Source of the DNA: Lojkania enalia
Lineage: Eukaryota > Ascomycota > Dothideomycetes > Pleosporales
Assembly (NCBI GenBank): GCA_010094045.1
Contig: ML986772.1
Coordinates: forward strand, 6,373-70,372
Length of the DNA stretch: 64,000 bases
Direction of reading: 5' to 3'
Shown here one piece after another: positions 49,392-61,100 of the stretch. The translations under genes were made by a program, and so were the position numbers. Under the pieces are notes generated by a model that made no database searches, was not told the DNA's origin, and saw only the letters and a list, made by a program, of their open reading frames with translations. Numbering within the stretch: the stretch's first letter is position 1; each line of letters opens with the position of its first letter.

Positions 49392-52300
49392 CTCCTACTA
49401 ATAGTAAGTAGCGAGTTTAGTATAGGAGCTCTTATCTATCCTAAGTCTATTTACTAGATTCTTATAAGCGTCCCTTAGAAGCGGTTTTATAAGGAGATCT
49501 ACTAAATTATCTTTAGTACTAACCCTTTAAGTATTAATTCTCCTACTAAGCATTATTTCTTATAGAAAATAATATTTTAATTTAATATACTTTATACAGT
49601 TATATAACTTAGGATTATAAGTTAGCTTAAGTATAGTATTATTATTAATTAGAAGTAGGGTTAATATAGCTTCTAGGACTTTAATATAAAGATTGTTAAT
49701 TATATTTTAGATCTAGATAATCTTTTAAATAGTCTTATATCTAACTATATATTCGGCTTTATAGGTTAATATTACTACAGTTCTTTACCTTTAAGATAAC
49801 TATAATATAGGACTTCCTACTAGTTTAACTACGTAGCCTATTATAGATCTTTAGGTATCTAGATATCTAGTCTAGTCTATATTAATATAAGTATATAGTT
49901 CTCTATCTAGATAGTTCTTTTTAAAATAAAGCTTAAAATCGGGTGTATATTTTAGGTAAGTATAGATATTATCAACTACTTTTATATATTCTTCTATTAG
50001 ATTCGTATAAAATCTAAAAACAACTTCTACTACTTTAGTAATATTTAGATAGGTAACTACTATTATATAATTAAGAGCTCTAACTTTAGATTAATATCGT
50101 CGCTGAAATTTAAGAGGCTAGAGGTAACTATTATTCTTAGCCAATTTTAGGTTTATTCTTATAGGTGTTTTTCGTAGATAGATACCCTTTAGTTTATATC
50201 GTTCGAGAATCTATTAGATATATAATTCTTAATATAAATAGATATTACTATTCGGTTTTTAATATATATATATCCCTAAGTAATAGGTATAAAGACTAAA
50301 ATCTATTATATTAAAATATAAAGCTAATTATTCTTTTATAGTTATAATTCGACTTTTATTTATACTAAAGATAGTAATATTATTAATATAAACTTCTATA
50401 ATAAGGTTCTTATTATTTTAAATAAACATAGATAGATCGAAGTTTAAAATTCTCCAACTATTTTCTTCGAGGAAAGCCCTAAGTTTAAAGTACTACTATC
50501 TTAATACCTACTTTAGTCTATATAAGGATTTGTATAATTTAAGGATATAATTACTTACTTTAAGATAACCTTCTAATAGTTTAATAAAGATTTTATATTT
50601 AAGGTTGCTATTAAAAAATACTATCTTAATATCTATTTAGTAGTACTTCTAGCTATATTAAACTTAAAGTATAAAGAGTATCTAGTAAGATATTAACTTA
50701 ATAATAGAGGCGTATATTTTATTAAAATTAAGGCTATATATCTATAAGAAGCCTCGCACGATAAATCTTACCTTATACTAAGTAACTTTTCTATCTAAGC
50801 TAAGTTTTTACTTAAAGATCTACTAACTAGTAAATACTTTACAGTTTATTAGTTAATCTACAACTTCTTATATCTTATTTTCTAGTAAGCTGTTATACTT
50901 ATCTTATATAGCTTACTCCTACTAATTCTATTTAGTAGAGGCTAAGGTAGTCTTCCTATTATATAGTTCAGGACTAAGTAAGTTAGCTAAAACTAATATT
51001 ATATAGATGGTTAGCCTGTTAGCTTCCTTTATAGTAATCTTCCCCTTATTAGCTGTTTCCTGAAGGGAGATAGATAACGAAAACGTGGAAGTTGTTAAAC
51101 TATTACTCCTATTAATTTCTCATTTACTTTCTATAGCTTAGAGTTCTTATTAAAGATAAGTAGGAGCTTATTAAAGGTTATAGACTTGTCTATTAAGACG
51201 TAAAGGTGATAGAGAATGATTTTCTTTCTTAAGGTAGGGTATAATAGCGAGATTAGCTTATAGCTCTAATAGCGTAGGGTTGATAAGTATTTTACTATCC
51301 TTAATTTTAAGATCTTTGTTAAGGGAGTTATCTAGCGTTTTCTAATCTTTATCGTCTTCCCCTATCGTTGTACCTACTTCTATTATTAGTAGTAGTAATC
51401 TTAGATATTAAGGTAAAGGGCCCCGCGGAATACTATAAAAGAAAAAACGTTTATATCCTCTATTATTATTATTAAACTAGAGATATATTATACCTTCCTT
51501 TTTTCTAGAGAATTCCTGCCTTTTAATATATATATTATATAGGAACTTATTATCTAGATAAAAGATAGTATTAATATTTTAGCCTAGTTCGGCGCAGCGG
51601 GTATAGTATTTATACTAAATACTAAGATTAAGAATTCTATACTATATTAATTTAGGGTAAAGATTTTACTATATTAGATAATATACTATAGTATTTAGAT
51701 TAATATAGAAACTATAGAATATTCTTCTAGACGTTCGATAGTATAGGTAGGGTATTAACTAATATCTTCTAGTACTTCCCTATCTTCAGCTCCCCTAATA
51801 AGCAACATACTCTGGATTATTTAGAGGGGCTAGTATAGAGCACCTAAATCTCCCTTTTTAGCAGGTAATATATCTAGTTTCTACTAAGCCCCTCTTATAC
51901 TATCTCTTTATCTTTCTATACTACTTATATTTGTCCTTTAGGTCCTATCTACCCTGTAGGATATTTCTACTAAAAGAGTATTTGTACCTTCTAATTAAGC
52001 AGTTCCTGCAAGTATTAAGTTCCTTTATAAGGTAGTACTAGTAGTACTCCTTAATATATACATAGTATTTCTTCTCTAGTAGAAGATAGGTATCTAACTA
52101 TCTTAGTATCTTATTATTTTTAGGCGCGAAAGAGCAAACTCAGCTTATTAACTAGTACTTATTATATCTAGAGTAGAGATTAGATTGTCTATAGATAGCT
52201 CTTACTTATTAATATTAGTTGTATTTATCTTATAGTAGTTATCTCTTCTACCTGTTATTATCTAGTATAAAGGAATAGATAAGGCTGTATATATTATAGT

Positions 52301-55300
52301 AATTATATCTTAAAGTAGAATTAGTTCGTTTATAAATATAACTATTCTTATAATAGTATTTACACTTATCTTATAGCGGTTAGTTTTAGGGGTATCTTTT
52401 CTTTTTCTTTATTAGCGGTAATACGCTTGGTTTTATATATTATATATAGGTGCTACTATTTAATAGGTATATACCTTACCTAATAAGTATATTTACTTGC
52501 GGTGTAATTCTATTTCGAGAGTTATAAACGGTGTAAATATTATTCTATATATTATAGTTAATACTAGCTTCTAAAAACGCTTTATATATAGAGTCTATTT
52601 TATATACTTTTTCTTAGTTATTATCTAGTTCGATATCTAAGAGGGTATTTAAAGACTAGCTTTAGGTCTTAAATAGATTATCTAAATATAGATATATCTA
52701 ATTATTACTATCCTCTTTAGGGTAATATATAGTATTATAATTAATTTATATAAAGTAGGAAGAGGTTTTAAAAGTATTTTAGGTTAAGTAGTAAAAGACT
52801 TATAAACCGGTTTATATAGAATTATATAAACTTTCTAGGCTACTTATATATAGTTAGAGGGGTATTTTTAGGGTTAACTTATTATCTAAAATATTATTAT
52901 CTAAGGTTATTTTAGTAATTAGAATTTGATTAGAAAGGGTTTTACTATTATAATTATTAGTTTAGCCTTACCTATTATTAATATATAATATAGTAATACG
53001 TACAACGCGTTTCTTATCTAAATACTAGATTCTTAGTAAGGCTTTAGTTTCGAAACCAATAAAATACCCAATCTATCCTCGTAATTAGAGAAGGGTTTTT
53101 TATCTATACTCTAGTAGATAGGTAATATAGACCCGACTACCGAAAATCTACTTAATATTAAGGTTTAGTTTAAGTTTATAGAACGCTTCTTACAGCGTTA
53201 TTTTCCCTTTAAGAACCTATAATAGTAATCTATTTTTAATCTAGATTATATATAAGAAAGCTTTAACCTATAGTATTTTTAATAGGGAAACGTTCTTTAT
53301 TACTTCTTTTATACGTATACTAAGTATTTTAGAAATTGTTAATAAGACGCTATTTATTACTTCTTATAGTATTACTAATACTCGTTTTCTATCTATACGA
53401 AAACCTCTTTCTGTAATACTATTTATATAGTATATATAGGGTACTAAGTTTTCTAGAGAGATTATATATTACTAGAACTAGTCTTAAAATTCTCTATAGA
53501 GTAGAAATTTATTATTAAATTAGTATACGCGAATTATTATATTATTCCGTTTTTTAATAGTTTAGTAAAGGTGTTAAAAGACTTCTAGAATCTTGTCTTT
53601 AGTTGTATATCTTACTAACTAGGTAAAACGAGTTGTATTATCTATTATAGTTAGAATATATACTATATTATTCTATATATTAACTAGATATAGTTTCTAT
53701 ATATTTACGTATATTATTTCCCCTAGATTTATAGCTTATTAAGTTGCCGGATCTCTAGAGATTCTATTTACTACTTTAGTAGTAGTATAGATAAAATAGA
53801 TAGTACCCAATTTTACCTATAATTATTTATTAGTTAGATTAATACTATTACTTACTTTAAGGAGATCCTTTAAGCTTTAAATACTAAGGTATTCTATTTA
53901 TCTATACTATTTCTAGACTAGGTTGTTGTAATTAAATAGAGATATAATAAAAGGTAGCTAAACTTCTAGTAGAAACTGTTAGTCTAGAGTTCGTGTAGAG
54001 TCTTCTTCTACTACTTTTATATCTCTTATACTATTTACTTATAGTAAGATTAGTTCTCTTTAACTCGGTTGGAGGTTATTTAGGTGTTCTAGTAGGTTGA
54101 TTTATAGGTAAAAGAGTCTATTAATTAGGCTAGTATAGCTAATTTTAAAACCTTTAGTAGTTTTAATAGATATTTCTTTAATCTCTTAGACTTCTATAAA
54201 CTTTACTTTTTTAGCAATTTAAGAGAGTAATAGAATATTATATCTAGCATCCTAAGTATAGGCTATATTATACAGCTCTAGCTTAACTAGTTTATTACTA
54301 TTAGTAGTTAGCTAGAGGAGTATAGTTCTAGCTCCTTTAATATATAGGCTACTATTATTTACAGTTCTAACGGTATATATTATTTTCTAGAATTTAGAAA
54401 ACTATACTTTATTATTTATAATATAGATATTTATACCTAAGTTAATAATCTATTTAGAGCTTTATTCTACTATATTATCCTTAAGTAGTATTATTATTTA
54501 TAGATTAAGACTATTTATAAGTTATAGCCTTTCTAGATATAGAGAGTTACCTAGATTATTATATTCTAGGATATTAGTTTTATCTCTTATAGAGGAATTT
54601 TTATTTAAGTTTATTATCTTATTACTTAATCTAGTATTTATATATATTACTTCCTATTTATTATAGTAGAGTATAGTAGTAGCTATAATTCTACCAGGGT
54701 GCTTAAGACTATATTATAACTAAGGTTTAGAGTAATCTTTAAATCCTATATTTTAGGTAGTATTAACCTATCTTTTAAACTGTTTTAAGGCTTTCTTATA
54801 TTTATTAAATTTATTCTCTCTAAATTTAGGGTATATAATCTAGCATTCTAATTTATTATAGGTGCTCTACTTATTATATCCTTTACAGAGTTGTTAGTCT
54901 TTTCTTTCTCTTCCCTTATTCTTTACTATACTCTCTTTATTGTTCTTTTCTAACACTAGTTGTATTTCTACTCCTAAAAGATATCTGTAGAGAGTTACTA
55001 GGTCGCGTAGAAGGGTAGCTGTTCTAGCTAAAAGGTTCCAGGTATCTAGAAATCTATTAAAACGGTTTAGTAGAGAGTATACAACCTTTAATATAAGTTG
55101 TTTATTATTAAAAGTACCCTTAAAGTTGATAATATTTTATTATAGGGTTTTAAGAGTATTAATAAGATTAGATACTAATCTCTTAAACTTAAGTTGTTTA
55201 ATTTTTCTTAGAGTTATATCTAGGACGTAAGTATTATTTATCTTATAGAGTCTCTTAAGCTTTTCTATTACCTACTATAGGTTTTCTTTATCTTTAATAT

Positions 55301-55758
55301 ATCCTCGAAGGGCTGTATTAATAGTAGTAGATAGGAGGCCTTATATATATCGAAGATATTTCTACTGTTTTTTATATTCGTCGAGATCGAGCTTATAGAA
55401 CTAGATAATAAGACTTAGCTAATCGCTTATTTAAGCTTCTATACTACTACCGGTTAGGTTAGCATCTTTACTATTTAATTTCTTAGCTAGTTTAGCTTAA
55501 GTTAAAACGCTAGAAAAGGTTAGTCGCATTAGCTTATTTTAGATAGTCTCTTTTCTGGTAAGGATATTCTAGATATTATTTACCTCAGCAATAAACTTTA
55601 GGTTGTACTTCTATATAAGGTAATTTTCCTAGCTTTAAAGTACTTCGACCTATACTTTAACAGATTTATTAGTAAGTTTAATACTAGCTATAGCTATAAA
55701 AGTTTAACTTCTTAAAGACTATATTTAAACTATTACTAAAAAGGTGCGGTATATATAA

Positions 55759-55772
55759 CTAGGTTTATAACT
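55759..55772 (-). promoter_or_regulatory. putative primer-binding site of the Copia element
   Basis: Directly inside the 5' LTR the minus strand reads TAGTTATAAACC if the LTR is ended at CAAC. Undoing G-to-A changes gives TGGTTATGAGCC. That would pair with the anticodon arm of initiator tRNA-Met, as in copia-type half-tRNA priming. This is an inference from a RIPed copy. Confidence 0.4.
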
Positions 55773-55942
55773 AGTTGAAAATATAATTCTTTAAATATAT
55801 TAATTAGTTTATAAGCTTCTAGGGACTTATATATATATATATTATTCCAGCCTCTATAGGTAGATAAGCTATAGACTCTATTATAATATATATACCTACT
55901 AGATATATATACTACCTCGTTATATACTATTTAGAAACAACT
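55773..55942 (-). repeat. LTR of the Copia element (5' in element orientation)
   Basis: It is 170 bp and begins AGTTGAAAATATAATTC. The ends AGTTG...CAACT are a perfect 5-bp inverted pair, not the usual TG...CA. Confidence 0.88.
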
Positions 55943-58188
55943 TAAGGATTCGTACTTACTTCTATTCTTTTTCTCTTCTTTAACGCAGACCTAGTATAAA
56001 GTACTCTATAATATAGTAGCTTAATAGTATTTGTTAACAACTACTTAGCATAGGTTATAGAACGGTTAGCCGAGGAGAATACACGGATTATCTAGGACGA
56101 AGTAATTCTAACGTTAGAAAAGTAGGAGCGTACTAGTAGAGCCCAGTTTAAGGCAACTAAAACGAGTTTTATTTACCTTATACAATATAAAGTAGTAGAT
56201 AGGGATAGTACGATACTACTATAGTTTAAAGGAAAGGAGATCGTACTAAAAGACAAAGTTAAGCTACTAGATATTATACTAGATAAGGAGCTAAGGTTTA
56301 AGGTCTACCTAGCAGATAAAGTAAGTAAAGTAATAAAAGTAGCGCTAGTACTATATAGGATAAAGGGACTACAACTTAAAGTAGTTAAGCAGCTAGCGTA
56401 GAGTATAGTACTACTAGTAGTAGACTATATATTATTAGTATAGTACCTAATCGCGATGTACGATATAAAGTAGCTCCTCTTATAATTGTAGAGGATTATA
56501 GTATAAGTAGTAATTAGAGGATTCTGTATAGTAGCCCTAGCCGTAGTAGAGGTAGAGGTAGGCCTACTCCCTATAGAATAGAGACTAAGAAAGTAAATAA
56601 TTACATTCTAGATCTTAATCTATAAGCTAGATTAGTTATATTCCTACTAGATACTTAAACAACAACAACTATATATAAAGTATTAATCCCTACTTATAAG
56701 AGTAGTAGAGATATATATAGACGTCCGGATAGATATAGTACTTAAAGTTAAGCTATATATATATCTACTATAGGTAGAGCGACCTAAGGTAGTAATATAT
56801 AAGAATAAAGAGTAGGTATAAGTTATTATAGAGAACTACTAGCTAGAATAGGTAGATATATATATAGACGTATTAGTATAGAATAGTAGAATAGGTATTA
56901 AAGTATATACTAGACTATCGTAAATTTATATCTCGAAGATAGTAGTAAGCTTAGACTAGATAGACGCATACCTGACCGAACTACTAGTAATTAGTAAAGC
57001 TGCTAACTAGCCGTAGGGCCTATTATATATAGCCCTTAATAGAAACAGTCGGCCTATACTAGTATTAAGTATTAGGATCTTCTCTAACTTATAATTAGCG
57101 CTTCTATTAGTATATAGTTAATAAGCTAGTATATATTAAGTTACTATAATAGAGATTATTAAGAAACTTTAGATAACTAATACTATACTATATTAGATCC
57201 TAGGATATATAGGGATTAAGGGAAATAAGTAGGCAGACAGACTAGCAAAGGAAGTAATAAGAGAAGAAAGTAAGCAGCTACTATAGTAAGATAGAGTACT
57301 ATAGTATCTAATACGGTTAGTACTAGAAAGAGCTAATGTAATAATAGGACCGCTCCTACTAAAATAGGAAGAGAAGGGAAAGTTTACGTAGAAGATTAAT
57401 ATAGTATTCTATTTAGGTAAGTTAGTAGAAATATACTAACAGCTAAACAGCAACAAGGCGGCTATTATTATATAGCTATAGACAGGTAAGATATTCTTTA
57501 ACAAGTATCTCTATAAGATTAAGGCTGTAAATACTATAGTATATAAGTGTAGATATAAAGAGTTAATAGCATACTTTCTCTTCTCGTATAGAAAGTAGAG
57601 ATAGTAAAGAGCTAAACTATAATAGTAGTACAGACAGCGGTTTAGCGAGCTACTATACGCGCTGGGAGAGTACTCGAGCAGATAAAAGGGAAGCGGGTAG
57701 AGTATAAACGGACTGATTTAGTACTAGAAGCTAGATATAGAAGTAGTTAGGGCGATAATTAAATTTGCAAAGAGTATAAGGCGGCTATAATTAAAGGTAT
57801 AAAATAAAGTAAGTAGAGATAAAGGGGAAGTAGATAAGCAGAGGCAGCTAAAAGTCTCCTCTTCTACCTCGTAGGCGTAGAATGATGAGCTGTCTATAAA
57901 CGCGCCTCGGCTAGTATACTGCTAATTAAGAGGCGTATAACGCCGGAAATACCCTATAAACGTAAGGCTATAACTAGCTATACAGCTTATCCTATATATA
58001 GTAGTATATTACTTTCCTTTTCTTTCCTTTATTAAGTAGGGAGTTAGGTATTAGATAAGTAGGTCTTATAGTTAACTTTTAAAATAGAGTAGGCATAAAG
58101 AAGTAGAATATATATAGCTGGCGCTTTATAACAGCCTATACCTATAGAGTATATAGCTATAATAGAATATATATATATATATATATAC

Positions 58189-61100
58189 GCGCTTTAAATA
58201 GAAAATACTAGAGTACTTTAAAATTTTTACTATAATCTTTAGTATAGAAGAAAAGTTACTACTATCTAGAGCCTGAACGAACGCCCCGATTACGCTAGTA
58301 GGGAGAATAGCTAACCTGCTCCGGCTATACTTTTATAGAGGAGGGGTATATATCTTATAAGAGAGGACCCTTAGAATTATTAATAAGGAGGATATTTATC
58401 TTAGATATTCTTTTACTTAAACCGCAGACACTTGCTTAGCTAGTTTCTACTATAAGATAGTCCGCCTGGACTACCGAACCTTATACTAAAACCCTAATAG
58501 TAACGTTAGATTCTAATTATAACCTATTAATACCACCCCCTATACTAGTAAAATATACTAGAAGGCGAATAATAAAGGTATCTAATATACTACAGCAGCC
58601 CCTAATAATAAAAATAATAGTAAGCCGATCTATATAGGTTAAGTGTAGAGTTATAGTACTACTATTACTATAGAATAAGGAACTTAATAGTATATAGTAA
58701 TATCTAGAGTAATATAAACTACTACTACCTTATACTAAGCGTATATTAACCTCTTCTTGACAAGCTCTTAATAGCGGTAGTATCAGGATAGAAGAGCTAG
58801 CTAAACTTATTACGAGCCTGAAATAGACGATAGTATAATAAAATAATATTATTGCGAACTAAAATAAGATTATTAAAGACATTTAAAGTAACTGCGCAAT
58901 ATTCTAAGTAGAATAATAGAATCTTAAAAACTAGATTATAAAGCTATATAAAACTATATACTCTCTTTAAATACAGCTTAATACCTATTTAACTAAAGCG
59001 CTGTTAAGATATATATAGGCTATAATTGCAGCTAGCAGACAGCAGGTAGAATTAGGTATAAGGCCTTTAAGGTCGACAAATAGAGGAAGGGTCGATAAGA
59101 AGAATGAACGACAGCTAGTAATTAATATTAGCTAGATAAGAGATGATATAATAGAGAAGGTAGCAACTATAAAGGCGGCTAAGTAGGTGATCCAGCAAAG
59201 TATAAATAGAGTTGAAAGTCTTATAGGAACGACGGTAAAAGACTTCTATATATAGCGAGCGAATAACAATATAAGCGTAATTAAATTCTCGGTTAATAAG
59301 AATAAGGAGGTAGTAGTCCGGCAGGTAATAGTAGACTAGCTTAAACCAACCCTACCGGGTATAAGGCTAGTAGAACCTAAGTAGTATCTAATAAAAGTAG
59401 ACTAGATTAAGGTAGCTTTAGCTATAGATGTAGAGAGTAGTAAAGTAAGCAGGTTAGTAATAGAACAATTTAGTATAGAAAATAGAGTAGAGGTATATAT
59501 AATGTGATAGTTAAGGTAACTAAGGCTTAAAGGATAGCATACGTCAGCAGTAGTTAAGGTAGTAATAAAGGAGGAGGCTAAGAAGCTACTAAAGTCAGAT
59601 AGCGTGACGTTTAGAGGAGGAGATATTATAGTATTATAATTTAAGGAGCGACGTATACTAGTAGTCTACTATAAATATAGGAGGTTTAGATATAGAATAA
59701 GGGACTATATATAATAAGAGGCATATGATATATACGGGTAAAAAGAGTACTTATATTATAAGATAGTTAACCTACGATGCGTTAACTGCTAAGGCTTATA
59801 TTAAGTATTATACTAAGAATACCTAGAATTTAGGAAAGAGATAAGTAGAATCCTTATATATTAATACTATAAATAGAGAACTCTAGATCCTTTAAATAAA
59901 TATAAAAAGAACTAAGAAAGCGCAGCACGCGCTTTATAATAATATAATACTAGCCGACTTTTACTTTATTCTAGGGTAGGAACCTAGATACTTTCTAGAA
60001 GAGGAAAAAGTAGTACTATATAGCACGAATCTACGCTAGATAATATATATACTATATAGTAGATAAGAAGGATAGTATTTAGTCTAAATATACATCTAGG
60101 TATTAAAAGATATTAAAGCTATATAATTATATATAAACTTAGCAGATATTATAGCTATATAAATATATATAAGCAGAAGGAAACTAATAATAGTATTAGT
60201 ATATATTCTAGATATATCTTTATTAATAAGAACTAGAGAGAAAAATCTAAAGGAACTTAATAGTAGGCTATAGATAATCGATAGGCTAATATAGTAGAAG
60301 CAACTATACGACCTGTATATAGAGGTAGTAGTTACTAGTAACTTCAACTAATATAACCTACTATAGAGAGGAAGTTATATCGATAGTATAGCAAGCTAAG
60401 AGGATAATATACTAATTATTAACTTTATAGCGGAGCTATTATTATAGAGCCTTCTACTAGTAGAACTAACTACATTTATTAGTAATATAGAATGCTTGTT
60501 AACTATTAACCTAATATTTATAACAGCCGGGTTAGCAGGGGATCTAGTTAAATACTCGATCTAAGAATATAAGTATAGGTTAGATTATAAGGCTATATAA
60601 ACGCGCTTCTATATAGATATAAAAAAGAAAGAAGGCTAGAAGAAGCTACTATTTAAAAACGCGCCGTAGGATAAGATTTAATAAATAGTTAAATAAGAGA
60701 AGAAAGTAGGCTTTCTAGTAGAAGATATTAAGGAGATAGCTAGCCGGCTTATATAGTAGGCGATTAAGGTGGTAGAAATATACTATCTAAGGGCGAGACC
60801 GTCGCGGTATATAAAGTAATAGTAGAGTAAGGACCTTACAGCGCTAAGAAAGTTATATATGTACTAGAGAAACAGAGTATATATAATATAGCAGTAAGGA
60901 AGAGAAGATATAAAACTATATAATATAGTAATAAGAGCGAAAAGACTCTTCTATAGAATAATCCGACAGCACTATAAGTAATACTAGAAAGTATTCCTTA
61001 ATAATAATAATAATATATAGAAGGCAGCTAAATATCTAGACTTTTAGGCAAGTAGCTTATTTACTAGAATACTACTAATCTAAAAGACTAGTTAAGAGGG

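Larger units (their letters stand above)
49222..55942 (-). mobile_element. full-length Ty1/Copia retrotransposon, RIP-inactivated
   Basis: The element is 6721 bp with 170-bp LTRs, flanked by TAAGA (49217-49221) and TAAGG (55943-55947). The interior codes on the minus strand. Gag starts near 55710, with the pattern E-N-Y-L-I-W and I-W-N-I-L. Integrase and protease regions are expected in the middle but were not resolved in detail. RT has V-Y-I-N-N-I-T-I-F at about 50365-50400, where the Copia YVDD motif is expected. RNase H lies near 49740-49890 (R-Y-L-D-T-Q-R-S-I-I-G-Y and Y-K-A-E-Y). RT and RNase H at the far 3' end, with Gag at the 5' end, agree with Copia. Stops are frequent. Confidence 0.86.
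45716..58188 (+). mobile_element. Tad1-like LINE copy 3, split by a Copia insertion
   Basis: LINE sequence occupies 45716-49221 and 55943-58188. It begins GTAGAGAGTCTAG, the same point as copy 2. ORF1 lies at about 45890-47265. ORF2 is interrupted in the RT domain by the Copia element. Excising 49222-55947 restores the alignment to copies 1, 2 and 4. The RT motif at about 56027-56053 reads V-F-V-N-N-Y-L-A-stop, with both catalytic Asp lost. The tail at 58165-58188 is (TA)n ending TATAC, where copies 1 and 2 have (CA)n. Confidence 0.86.

Noticed and set aside
58165..58188. (TA)n run as a telomere or origin signal
   Set aside because: The same position in copies 1 and 2 is (CA)n. It is the LINE tail after C-to-T change.
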